Assembly (NCBI GenBank): GCA_032622095.1
Contig: CP136063.1
Span: forward strand, 204,589,934 to 204,653,933
DNA from: Siphonodentalium dalli
Lineage: Eukaryota; Mollusca; Scaphopoda; Gadilida; Siphonodentaliidae
Length of the DNA stretch: 64,000 bases
Direction of reading: 5' to 3'
Part shown: piece by piece, positions 33,988 to 45,957 of the stretch
Numbering within the stretch: the first letter of the stretch is position 1
Layout: the number at the start of each line of letters is the position of its first letter
Notes under the pieces: model-generated
What the model saw: the letters and a program-made list of their open reading frames with translations, nothing else
Databases searched by the model: none
Told to the model about the DNA's origin: nothing
Position numbers and translations under genes: made by a program

Positions 33988-36175
33988 TAGTGTGGTCGTT
34001 GAAGCAGAATTTGGGGATCAACCCGGAATAAATTGGATACAAGCTGATTTTGTTGTCATTCGACGCGGAAAAGCCTCAGGAACAACATATCCAAAATCCG
34101 CAAAAATCCGCTGTGGGGAAACTTTGTTATCCAAGATGGCGTCCAACATGGTTGTCTATACTACATCAGTTCTCGAAACAAGTCATTATACGATATATTG
34201 TGGCATCGGAATTACGCCGTTATACCAGTTTGTGTTAAATTATAGTACGGGAGCGAATAGAGTGACACGCACAGAAAATCATACAATCGTGGCCATGAAA
34301 TGGCTGTCAAAATGGCCACAACTGCAAGCAATACAACAAAGAAAGCAACATATTGGATAACCACATATGAGTGAAAATATGTATTGATAATACACAAGTC
34401 GGTTGTTGAATATCTTTAAAGGTACACACATCATTAAACAGATCCATCTGAAGGATTTATTGGCCACTGTACCGCAAGTCAAACCCCAATGATTTGCGTC
34501 TTTAAAATTTGTGTGTTCTGCTTATCCAACATCCAATTGTCGGGCCAAAAATAATAATATCTGACATGCAACACACGAACTAATGTTTCACCTCACAGTT
34601 CATGGTAGTTTCATTCGGCATGATGATTATGTTTTGAATGTAACGCCGAAATTTAAGTGCACACTCTAGCGGTCTAAATGTTAGTTATATTTTCGGAATT
34701 GTCAACACTCCCGGTGATATTAAACAATACATATTTGTAGCAATGCTTATTATACTGTAAAGAAACACTCATATCTTCAATAGATTAGCACCGCGTCTCA
34801 CCAGATCAAAGAGACGGTACAACACACATTGTATGTAAGACTAATTTTCATGCTGCTAACAAACCGTGTTCTTAGTAGACAATTTTGTTCAAATTACTTC
34901 AATCACAACTTTACAACTGGAATATGCAGCTACGCAATGCACACTATTAGTTTTCAGTATATTTTTGTTTGAAAATATCTTACCATTACCACCCACATAA
35001 TCATGCTAAATATCGAGTGATCACCGTTTAGGATGTTATTTCAACGTTAAACATTCATGCAATAGTATTAATTGTGGTTCTGTGTGCAGCAGCTATGTGT
35101 AACATTAGGGAGAAGGAGTAAACGTGGTGATGCGGTTGAAGAAAACGTAGTAAGTTTCGCGTAGATGTGGCCTTGGTGAATTCAACCAAATATAATTTCC
35201 AGATATAAACACAGTCTTTGTCACAGAGTATGTAGGCAATTTTGGTCAAGTTTAGAATTTATTGACGATAGTCTATGGTACTCATTCGTGTTTTAATAAA
35301 TTTAGTTCATGGTATACCACCATGCATTCTTGTGATAAAAGCGAAATATTCGTGTTTTATCACTTGATCTGAGGCAACTATGACCACTATTTTGAGACAC
35401 GGACAATGGAATATACGCATTTTACCCAGTACTATATGAATATCTTTCATATCAGTTAATTTTTAAAGGTTTCATGCTGTAGATATCAAAATAAATGATG
35501 ATCGGTCACATTCGTGAGACTGCTCGGAGTACACATTTTTCTGCTTCTAGAAAAAGGTCTCATAGTCAATACATCTCTACTAAATCCCATTTAGCTGTTT
35601 AATTACATATATATCACACGATTCAAGATAAGCAGTACAGAAAAAACTGCGTTATGTTTCCGTTTCTGGGCGTACAAAAGTCAAGATTTAACCGTTTCAT
35701 AAGACACTGGTTTCGCTTGCTCTCTCGTGAGATACATCAGAGATATTTCGTACATCTCTAATCAAAAGTTTCTCTTATACTCTGCAATCATTCTTCCTCG
35801 CATAATTCGAGAGTTTGTTCACTCGTATAGGACTAGCTCTTCAATTTTGCACAACATGTAAATTTTATTCGATTTTGTCCATTTTGGCGGCCATTTTGGG
35901 AAATACATTCTACAGATATGGTTTACGACAAAGCATTGTTTGTATATATTTCAATTTATTACGAATTTGGCATTAATTGGAGCACCTAACGCAGAAATTC
36001 AGTATTTTGCGATAACAACAGACATTATGGACGCCATCTTGGATCCCGAATTTTCCCATGAGCGGATTTTTGCGGATTTTGGATATGTTGTTCCTGGTGT
36101 TTTTCCGCGTCGAATAACACAAAAATCAGCTTGTATCCAATTTATTCCGGGTTCAACTCTCCAACGACCACACTA
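33988..36175. mobile_element. Foldback element with about 160-bp inverted ends
   Basis: 33988-34150 ('tagtgtggtcgttg ... ccaagatggcgtcc') is the reverse complement of about 36024-36175 ('ggacgccatcttgg ... caacgaccacacta'). Inside the ends, 'acatatccaaaatccgc' is also found at 7690-7720 in the giant palindrome, so the two elements share sequence. The 1.87 kb interior has no gene. ORFs in the ends are mirror images of each other. Confidence 0.8.
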
Positions 36176-36479
36176 AAATGTGTATGCCACATGGAAGCAT
36201 GTCTTTTTGCTTAATTTATTAATTTGTTTTAGTCGATAAACTCTGAATCGTTCCACGGCTTCCGGTTTGTGTATGACTGTACAGATCTAAATACCAATAC
36301 AGACGCACGCTATCTGCTATATATGTTTTAGTTGTATCTAGTCTAGCGTAGACCATAGACTATCTAGAGTAGCCGTATAATTATAGTAAAAAGATTGGAA
36401 GATTCCGAATCCTTCGTATATGTAGCTGTCGTTTTCAATAATCATTGATAACAGAATGGTCTCAAGGTCAGCTAACCCT

Positions 36480-36765
36480 CTATTTACTGATTGGTTCTCA
36501 CATTCAGTTATAACAGTCTACATTGGAATGTTCTATTATTCATTTGAAGGGATGTTCGGGTAATAAAAGCAGACGACAGACAGGGAAAATTATATTCGAA
36601 GTGCAGAAGGTTACATATTAATTTGAAGGAAATGTTCTGTTAATAAGTTCAACAAAAGGTCGTTTGTTGGCGACAGATAGACGAAAAGATTGCATTCCTA
36701 TTCAATGGGGGGAAATGTTATTTATTCACGGAATATTATTCTGAACATTTGGGCGTGGAACTAAT
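36480..36765. repeat. Dispersed 'gggatgttcgggtaataaaa' repeat, copy 2
   Basis: It is the relative of 32990-33345. It adds 'gaaatgttctgttaataagt' and the 'gtcgtttgttgg' box that reappears inverted at 36925 and at 59955. Confidence 0.6.
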
Positions 36766-36779
36766 GAACCAACTTTCAA

Positions 36780-36905
36780 TGTGGGCTACATAAATATCGC
36801 ATGTTTGAACTGTAAATTTGTGAATGTATTTTATTGTTATCAAGCGCCTTGAAACCTCGGTGATATGTGCAAGAAATGTGTGATATGATATGATATGATA
36901 CGATA
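36780..36905 (+). mobile_element. SINE/LINE-like 3' end with (GATAT)n tail
   Basis: 'gttatcaagcgccttgaaac' followed by 'tgatatgatatgatatgata' resembles the 3' ends of SINEs and their partner LINEs ('aagcgcctt...' then a short microsatellite). Confidence 0.5.
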
Positions 36906-37019
36906 GATAATAAGTCCAACACCGATGGTCGTTTGTTAAACTTATTATCTGAACAGTTCATGTGACAACTACTGGTCAAGGAGCATGTATTAAAGAACGA
37001 GTTAAAACGTTCCAATTAT

Positions 37020-38560
37020 TTTTGAAATTTCAAGTGCGCGTATGTATTTGACGAGACTGTGTTATCATTAACGCCACCGGTGTATACTGTTGGGCAAATA
37101 TTAGAAATCTCTGGACCTGTGGGGACTTTATAAATAGATAATTGTTTTTTTTCCGGTAATTTTGGGACGCGTTAAAGTTGTACTGCGACCCTGAAACCGG
37201 TAAAAGCTGTAGTTGGAATGTCCAAGTTCGTGATTTTCAAGTGCTATTGACTATGGCGATGTTTTGAGAAGATTTAATTGTTTTAGGATATTGTAGAAAA
37301 GCTAATCTGGCCGTGTCAAATTGAGCTATAGCGGTGGGATATCTCGCAGGACAACACATTTCGGGTTTTCGTGCGGTGTGTATTCGCTGGATGTCTTAAA
37401 GTTGCAGTATGTACCTATTATGACCGCGTTAATTACGTTCGATGTTTAGGTATGAACAATGGCTGGGCCATGCACATTGCAGATTTTATGGCGGGAACCC
37501 AATTTTGTATCCGCATTTAGAAGCTTTCTGGTTTGGTGAATGAAAAACCTGCAGTAAAAAGCCGTAGTTTTTTGTAATAATTTGAAGGATTAGTTGTTTT
37601 AACGGAATTCTGAGGGGGTGCATTCATGTAACCAATATATTTTATTTTATAATTTATATTTATGGCTAATAATATGATCTTGGTGGAGTTACCATTTCTG
37701 ACTATGGTTTTCTTGTATGTAGTGTGGTTCGTATACGGCGTTAACTCGGAATATATAGAGAGACTTCGAGATCGGCTGCAGCTTCGGTCATAACCGATAT
37801 CGGAAATCTGCGCATATCCATATCCGAGGAATCTCGAACGACGATGCCGCGGCTGCAACAGCAACGAATGCCACTATCAGTATCCAATACAAACAACATG
37901 AATCCTCTGTAATTTAATCGTCGAATTTGAAGGTCTGGTCTCATAAACTATATTGGGTTACCTGTTGATCAGACCCAATGTTGTATATTTAACGTTAAGA
38001 GCATGGGGCCTAGGTATATATATAAAACAAATAAACGAATTAACTAAAAAAACTCCACCTTTACAAAATAGTTTCATAAAATGAGATAGATAAGTGTTTT
38101 CGTAAAACAGCCATCGAACCCAAAGATAAAAATGTACATGTATCAACTTCACTTTAACTTTTTTCATTCATTCAATCAATCATTGTCCGCCTTTTTCATT
38201 TATTCAGTGTCCGCCATTTTGGATTTGATCGGTGGTACGGGAACTCACAACCAGGATTTGGTGGAAACATGACGTCACATATCCTGACCATTGGTAACTT
38301 CGAGGTCCCAGCAAGCTGCATCGCATTTTGAATTCACTCATAGAAAGATCTGGAAGATTCTGATATCCTTGTACCACCGCCGCTACATTTAATTTAAAAG
38401 GCTTTCCGCGACGAATGACGTCGTTGCTCATATTCCGCAGTAAAATCTGGTAAAATATTTATTTATCCTCATATATCGGAAAATGTATGACTTCGGGAAT
38501 CCGAAATAATTCGGTACTAAATGTCAACATCGTTTCTATTTTCATATTTACATAATAAGT
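37020..38560. other. No gene seen; contains the motif shared with 13520-13578
   Basis: 37660-37716 matches 13520-13578 in reverse complement. The two ORFs over these sites share 'KKTIVRNGN.TKIILLAI', which is repeat identity and not a protein family I know. The rest shows nothing clear. Confidence 0.45.
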
Positions 38561-38628
38561 TCAAAAAACGGTCCTTATAGTTGGCGACATATAGCCACAA
38601 AGATTGTAAAAATATTCCTATTCAAATT

Positions 38629-38690
38629 GTCACACCTACTGTGTCATCGCTACTGTGGTACGTGTCTCCGCAGCCAATGATGGGAAATGT
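38629..38690. repeat. Solo fragment of the MADF transposon end
   Basis: 'attgtcacacctactgtgtc', 'ctgtggtacgtgt' and 'tccgcagccaat' match the terminal inverted repeat at 45899-45955. The inner part of the repeat and the rest of the transposon are absent. Confidence 0.75.
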
Positions 38691-38698
38691 TCAGACAA

Positions 38699-38741
38699 AA
38701 AGTTCTGAGAATCAATATTAGCATGTAGCCTTTCCGTGTCT
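38699..38741. repeat. 45-bp flank repeat, inverted partner at 46858-46903
   Basis: 'agttctgagaatcaatatta' plus 'gcatgtagcctttccgtgtc' recurs as the reverse complement at 46858-46903, so the pair brackets LINE copy 2. Confidence 0.85.
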
Positions 38742-39028
38742 CGTTATATAATCTAGCAAGATTTTAACCAATTCACCTCTGATTTGAATTATGAGCGTTC
38801 TGCAGCATTGCATGCATTGACTGTACCGCGATTTGTTGTGGTACAATCTAGAATATCTATAACACAACTCGACGAGCATAATAATATCCATGGCTACTGA
38901 CCAATTAGAACGAGCATTGTATGCAGGTTTAGGCAACGTTGTATCACAAATTAGTTTAAACTAATAGTCACTGTCAGAACGCTCATAATTCAAATCAGAG
39001 GTGAAAAACCTTGCCAGACTATATAACG
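38742..39028. mobile_element. MITE at the 3' end of LINE copy 2
   Basis: The ends CGTTATATAATCTAGCAAG and CTTGCCAGACTATATAACG are inverted, with arms of about 60 bp that include 'cacctctgatttgaattatg'. It is 287 bp and lies directly against the LINE tail. Confidence 0.8.
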
Positions 39029-39245
39029 ATCAATTCAATTCAATTCATTTATTTCTCACTCCATTAATAAAGGTATGGAGATAATTATATGTGTACAATA
39101 TTTACATATATACATGTGGTCAACATGGTTTATCTAGAACATAACAGTGTTATATAAAAGACATATGATCAGATATACATGTAACATCGCTGTAATATAC
39201 ACATTTATGATATCATTGAACCAATGGGTAATACACCTTCCTAAT

Positions 39246-42200
39246 CTAATTAAATTCCTTTATAATGTGTCGTATTAATATACATAACCGGCGATATAAA
39301 TGTTTGTCTTTTGTATTTAGTAATTCGCTCATGACTATAACATTTGGTCTTTCAGTGAATTCTTTCGGCAGTAGGCGGTTTCTAAGAAAATTAAAGTGTT
39401 CACACTTAAACAGGTAGTGGAATACATCGCCAACTCTTGTCGAAGAGCATAGCGTGCAAATACGATCTTCGAGATCAATGTTTTGCCATCTACCCACCTC
39501 AACTGGGAGTTTGTGGTTGCACGTTCGGAATTTACATAAAGTTTTTCGATCGTTTCTATTACTACAATCTAGATATTCTTCAAAGTGGAAATTGTGCTTG
39601 TATATTCTATAAATGACACCTCTGCTAGAGTTATCAATGTCTGTCGACCAACTCGAAACAAATTTTTCTATAAGGCAGCATCTTACATAATCAGTTAGCT
39701 GGTCTACATTCTGAATTCGATCAGCTGCCAATAAGTGGGATTGACTAGAATCAAGCAAAATGTCGCGAATCTTACGGAGCCATGGAAAACAATAATCATT
39801 TTCATGTGATAAACTATAAGCTAACTTATATAGTACTTTGCTGTATATGCGATCTTCGTTGTTTACCACTTTGCACCAAAACTTGATCATTCGTGTGTTA
39901 ATCATTATACTAAGCGGTAGCCGTCCGCTTTCTCCATACACCATGTAATTCGGGGTAGATGGTTTTAATCTTAAGATGTGTTTAATGAATTTCCGGTGTA
40001 AGTTTTCAACTATATCGTTGTTAGCAAATCCCCAAATTTCACATCCATACAAAGCAATAGGCGAAACCAAGGAATCAAAGAGATAAAACATATTTCTGAT
40101 CGACAGGCAATTTTTTCTAGACTTTCCAATTAATGCGTACATAGCTTTTGTTGCCTTTTCTACAAGAGTTGTTTTTGCTGCCGCGAAAGAGCCAGATCGT
40201 CTGAAGTTTATTCCCAAATAAGTGAAGTTTTGAACCCTTTCAATGATTTTACCATCATATTTGAAAATACGATTTTTTGGTACGCTGCGTCCTGAAAGGA
40301 CTAAAATTTTAGTTTTTTCAACATTAACTTTCAGTTTCCATTTTTCGCAATATTCGCTAAATTTGTCAAGGTGTTTCTGGAGTTTTCTGGGGCCATCTGC
40401 TAAAATAACTGTATCGTCTGCGTATAAAATTAGGAATAGATCTAGTAATATACCCAGTTCAGTTTCCAATTCTCTTCCGATTTTGTTAAGACTTATTCCG
40501 TTTTGATTATCCATAAAGGTTTGAAGATCATTCAGGAAAAGAGAGAATAATAAAGGGGACAAGTTTTCACCCTGTCTGACTCCTGAAAGGCATGGGAAAT
40601 AATCAGATTTATTCCCATTAACCTGAATACATGATTTTATATTTCTGTACATATTCGTGACTATTTTGAATACTTTCCCACTTATTCCATATTGCAGTAG
40701 TTTTGACCATAGCCCGGGGCGCCACACCTTATCAAACGCTTTTTCAAAGTCGATAAAAGCGCATATGAGTCTTGCCTTCAATGTTTTTGACAATTCACTC
40801 AAAATATGAAGTATAAAAATGTTGTCTAACGTCGAAAATTTTCTGCGGAAGCCCGTCTGATTCTGAAGCAGAATATCATTATCTTCGACAAACTCATTTA
40901 GTCTATTAGACAGAATCTTTGTGAACAATTTACCAAAACAACTCAGAAGTGTGATAGGCCTATAGTTCTTGGGGTCATTTGGGTTACCCTTATTTTTATA
41001 TATAGGTATAATCGTTCCAATTAACCATTCAGTTGGCACACAACCCGAGTCCAAAATCTTATTAAAAAGTTTGTGATATATCTCCATCAGTCGCGGGGAT
41101 GATGTTTTCAGATACTCGTTCAGTATGTTGTCGTGTCCGCTCGACTTATTATTCTTTAGGGACTTTAGTGCTAGTTCTATTTCCGTCTTACTAATGGGTT
41201 TATCTAAAGTTTCAACAGTTGGCATACGATCCGAAAGTTTCGGAATTTCGGGGGGCTTATCCTGCACATGATCGGCGTTTATATCGCGAAAGAATTCAGT
41301 CAATGGTGCCATTTGGATAACATGATTCTTTTGTGGTTCTTTACTTGTTAAAAGTTTCCAGAAATCGCGAGGGTTGTGAGATTTCATATTTGACATTTCC
41401 ATATCCATTGCCTCTCTGTGTTTCTTAATAGCAGAGTCCATTTCTCGTTTGTACATTTTGGCTGCTCTCTTCATCGAACATTTCGAGAAAGCGTCACGTT
41501 TAGACTTAAAAGTTCTTTCAGATTTTCGGTATTCTTTGCGCGCTGTTTTACAGTTAACTGTGAACCATGGTTTATTGTGATGCTTACGAGTTGCTTTTGG
41601 TCGGTTCGATGAGTATACACTGGTACCGAATGTTTTGTGAGCTGCGCCTATCACTATGTTTGTAATATCTTGTACAATTTCATTTATTGCGCGAGAGTTA
41701 TCATCCACTTCGGTTTCAGACGACATTAGATTGTCAAGTTTCGACTTTACTAAAGAAATATAGCTCGTGTCTAGATTACAAACAAAGTCCCCACGTTTAA
41801 TATTATTCCATTTAGGTTTACAAACCCGTTTCGTTTTGACCTCGTTTGAAAGAACACTAGGGTAAGCAGTTTCACCAGGTTTGTCCCATGATATGATAGT
41901 GACAATGCCAGTGTGTATGTCGGAAAATAATGCATTGTAATCCAGTATGTGAAAGTCCCTGATGATAGGGATAGTCGATGACGAGCATATAGAATAATCA
42001 ACCACTGATGCGTCTTTGCACGTCAGGGCTCCAACATTTATATCTTGTCCCACTCTTCCGTTAAGGATAGAGAATATATTACGTTTACAAAAGTCAAGTA
42101 GTTTGTTACCGTAACTATTCTTTGATTCGTCCTTACTTGTGCGCTCACGTGACCATCCTGCATCATCTATCCGTGCCAAATGTTCGCATATTTGATTAAG

Positions 42201-44294
42201 TATACACGATGGTAGGAGAAGTAGATCGTCATCATCGATCATCGCAAAATCTATGTCTGTGCTGACCCGTGAATTAAAGTCACCAGTTAATATGATTTTT
42301 ACATCATCCCATCGTTCGATGAAATCAAGGTATTCTGATTCTATTTGTACCATTGCATCGGTTGAGGTGTATCTATACTGCTCTCTGGTGGGATATATAT
42401 TGCACCCAATATCAATCTAAACAGGTTCCCCGATGATTGACTATGTATCTCAAACCACGAAACGAATTTACAATTTGTAGGGATAACCCGGACGTTAATC
42501 TGGGTATTATCCCGGACTCCTACCACTATTCCTCCAGATCTGATATTAGATAATTTCTGTCTATTTTTCATGTAGAATGTATAACCAGGCAATTCAAGTA
42601 CATCGCAGTCATCAGTCTTGGTTTCCATGAAACATATGATGTCATGGTTTTGGCACATGTTTTGAAACTCAGGGTAATGTAATTTTTGTCGTAGACCGCA
42701 TACGTTAATAGACAGAATAGATACCGTTTTGTTACTTTGTGGGGCATTCACAAGTGTCGACTGGTTATTGTTAGTTGGCGTTTTTTGAGACACAGATGTT
42801 ATCTCGTTCGGTTCTAATAAAAGTTGGTCATCTATGTAGCCATACAGGGTTTCCCTAACGTTACCAAGAATTTCGGAGAGTTTCGGTTGTATGTCGTTTT
42901 CTGTGATCGAAGTACACGAGTTTGTGTGCGCGTTTATTTTATCTTGGTCTATGTTATCTTCATAATCTATGTTCATGTTCCGATATTTACCATGTTTTGG
43001 AATCCAATGATTGTAATTATCAGTGCAAGCATGATATGGCATACAATTATCATTAACAACAGATACACAATGACCGGTGCTACATATGTTAACATCATTT
43101 GCAACACAATAATTTTCATGAGTAACATTTGTGCTCATAATACCATAATTGTATTCACCTGTATACTGATTTACAGCACAATATTTTTCTTGCCTATTAT
43201 CTTTATTTGGTGTATTATTGTCGGTGATGTCGATGGGCATTGATATTCTTGAATACTCATGTCCATTGACATCAATCGATTGATCATCTAAGTCACCGTA
43301 CAATATCTCCCTTGCATCCCTAATATAATCAGACAATTCAGGATGGCTACCATTAAACGATCTCAAAGTTATATCCGATGTGTGAGATCTTGTTGTGTAA
43401 TTCACAATTCTATCGTGAATACAATTATATTCGTATTCCATTTTCTCACTATCGCTATTAAAATCTCCATCCTGTTTTTGTGCTAAATAATTGGTACATC
43501 TTCTGTACGATTGTAGTGCATGTTTCTCCAAATTGTGTACACGAAAAGCGTAATCTTTTTTTCTAGCACCAAATTTTACATCACAGTCACCATCAATGAC
43601 AATATGGTCATTTATACCAGTAGCAAGTGGTATAAAATCAGCAACCATAACAATAGATTTATGTCTATCGCTGTTAACACTATTTTCAGAATAAGTTTCA
43701 AAATCGCATTCCTCATGACCATTAGTGACAAGATGGTCATAAATAGCGTTGCCAGAGTTTGGAGTTCTATTCTCCACCTCTTCACCATTTACACAACAGT
43801 TACTAGCACTCATAGCTATGTGATCAACCATACTAGGCGAGTACCGGTATGTCATATACTCAGCATCCATAAGAGAAAAAAAATCGCTGTCAAGACAGAA
43901 ATTTTCATTAACATTAGCACATTTAAAATCATGATCACATATTTCATAATGGGGCTTCATATTAGCACCAAAATCAATGAGAACTTTATCAATGCTTGAT
44001 GCAGAACCATTAGTATGATTAACATATGTGTTAGTGTATATACTTCCACATCCTATATGTGAGTTATCTCCCATATTATACTCAGCCATATATGAATGGT
44101 CGTAATTGTCTCTGTTATTGTTTTTAGATTTACCTCCCTTAACATATTCGTCATGATTGTTAGTATACACATAATCTGTTAATTCGTTCGTGACAATTTT
44201 ATGAACAGTGTTATTATCATAATTCATAGTGTATGTGCGTTTCATGTTCACCTCATCCAAGCTTATAGTATTAAGTGGACAACGTTTTACTCCC
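39246..44294 (-). pseudogene. LINE copy 2 ORF2, one frameshift in the endonuclease
   Basis: Two frames cover the protein: 44294 down to 42341 (N-terminal part) and 42353 down to 39246 (1035 residues). The N-terminal ~450 residues are Asn/Asp/Tyr/His-rich with no known domain. The endonuclease begins at 'SILSINVCG', with 'METKTDD' and 'GAIYIPPES'. After a one-base frame change near 42360 it continues with 'LTGDFNSR'. The reverse transcriptase has 'NYRPITLLSCFGKLF', 'FIDFEKAFDKVW', 'GVRQGENLSPLLFSLFLNDL' and YADD at about 40413-40424. The C-terminus has 'CTLC...FHYLFKC' (CX2CX9HX4C). Alignment to copy 1 keeps exact length across the break, so a single indel explains it. The apparent ORF start at 44425 lies in the inserted transposon's end, so the first 44 codons are not LINE sequence. 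Confidence 0.9.
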
Positions 44295-44296
44295 AT

Positions 44297-45955
44297 ATTG
44301 GCTGCGGACACACGTATCACAGTTTCGATGGCATAGTAGGTGTGACAATTAATTATGGTGCAATATTGGTGACACTTGGTCGTCATATTTCTGTGCCATA
44401 GTGAGCCATGTCGCCCGCCGCACATTCACACAATGAGTCTTTTCCAAGCTCTATCAGCGTCGAGATCGACATCTCAATGATTTATCTAACCGAATGGCTT
44501 GTCGCTGTTGATCTTTACTCAACACGCAATGTTATATTTTAATGCTAACACACAAGTCCACTTGATAACTTAATGAATACCTTGTTTCTGCCAACAGTCA
44601 TGATTGTTCTTACTAAGAACAAATCACCGTCCAGTCGGATAAACATTACCATTCTGCATTCCATTCAGAGAATTATAATTCGATGTGAACATAACATTAG
44701 ATCCTTGATTAGATTGTCCATTCATCGAAGATCCAACATTTGGATACGCTGGCACCGTCGGTCCGGAAATAAAAGTTGAAGGGAAACTTTGATTTCCTTG
44801 GAAATTTTGTAAATAGCTGCTGCTCTCTTCAAAATTATATACAGTGGTTTGTAGCAAAAACTTGAGTCTACGTCGCTTTTCTGCATCCGGACAACGCCTC
44901 AGGGCCATCGCGATGTCTCTACCAAACACATCACATTCATCCTCTTTCTGTGTAACATTATCGGCGATTGTAGCGAATGCCTGGGCTGCTGTGTCCACCC
45001 ATGACGTGGCACCACGCTTCCTTCTCACGTTGGATGTCGACGGTAGCGTCGATTGCACAGAACTGTTATCGTTTGTGTCATTACTGCTGGTAGCAGGCAC
45101 ATCAGCATCACCTGAAATACTATCCGAGATACTGGCTTGTGTTACATCGGAGTGGTCAGAAACGACGGTATGTGCACGTGTTTGTGGAATGTTAGAATAA
45201 GTCCCTGGTCCGGTCCACAGACTTTCCTCCAGAAAAGAGCATTCCTCAAAAAACTTCCATTTTGGTACATATATATCTTTGGCAGCAACGCCGCTTTTCT
45301 TGCTTTTATTCACCTTTCTCACTTCCTCTCGATACATGGTCCTTAAACTCTGTATTTTACTCTTCAGTGATTTTTCCGATAAACCCGGAATAATCGTGGA
45401 CAAAATTTCCAAAAGTTCGTTATAATCAGCTTTTTTCTTGTTTAGATCCTTGTATAAGTCGCTTTGTTTATTCCATATACTTTCTCTTATCTGCATCGCT
45501 TCCAACAATTCCGATACAGCTGCATCTGTCCACATGATGTTAGCCTAATTATGCGTAGAATTTAACGTCGCAAAATAAAACACGCAATTGGGGAACTGAC
45601 TTAATACGCGTGAAAATAATATAAGTAGATAAACATGTATTCAGCTCATATCAATAAAAACATGCCACTTGCATGATATGTGAGTGAATAGGTTCAAACA
45701 CAATTATGGACGATCGATCGTGCAATTTTATGTATCGTAGAGAATACAATGTGGCTAAACGTAATGAGTAGAGATCAGCCTTGGTGAAACGCAATGGGTT
45801 AATTGGTCAGTCGACTCACTGTGTGAATATGCGGTGGGCGACATGACTTCCTATGCCATATAAATTATGTTGGCCAATTGTCACCAAACTCCACCATAAT
45901 TAATTGTCACACCTACTATGCCATCGAAACTGTGGTACGTGTGTCCGCAGCCAAT
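44297..45955 (-). mobile_element. DNA transposon with about 145-bp TIRs and a MADF-BESS gene
   Basis: 44297-44439 is the reverse complement of 45812-45955 with scattered changes and small indels. The outermost bases read ATTGGCTGCGGACACACG. A 2-bp AT (or TA) lies directly outside both ends. A 3-bp target duplication, as expected for PIF/Harbinger, is not seen. The only ORF is the MADF-BESS gene and there is no transposase, so the copy is non-autonomous or deleted. It splits LINE copy 2. Confidence 0.85.
44624..45535 (-). CDS. MADF-BESS domain protein carried by a transposon
   Basis: The ORF has a true ATG at 45535 and runs 303 codons without a break. The MADF domain covers about residues 3-105: 'LLEAMQIRESIWN' at the front, 'LKSKIQSLRTMYREE' in the helix-turn-helix core, 'YVPKWKFFEECSFLEESL' at the end. 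A Ser/Thr-rich linker follows (about 110-165), then a basic 'RRKRG' and a BESS-like C-terminal motif 'FGRDIAMALRRCPD' with 'RRLKFLLQTTVYNF' (about 205-235), then an Asn/Gly/Ser-rich tail. MADF proteins bind DNA and the BESS motif mediates protein contacts. In PIF/Harbinger-type transposons such a protein helps the transposase reach DNA. Its place between long inverted ends supports a transposon role over a host gene. The intact frame suggests recent activity or selection. Confidence 0.85.
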   Translation of the reverse strand: MWTDAAVSELLEAMQIRESIWNKQSDLYKDLNKKKADYNELLEILSTIIPGLSEKSLKSKIQSLRTMYREEVRKVNKSKKSGVAAKDIYVPKWKFFEECSFLEESLWTGPGTYSNIPQTRAHTVVSDHSDVTQASISDSISGDADVPATSSNDTNDNSSVQSTLPSTSNVRRKRGATSWVDTAAQAFATIADNVTQKEDECDVFGRDIAMALRRCPDAEKRRRLKFLLQTTVYNFEESSSYLQNFQGNQSFPSTFISGPTVPAYPNVGSSMNGQSNQGSNVMFTSNYNSLNGMQNGNVYPTGR

Positions 45956-45957
45956 AT

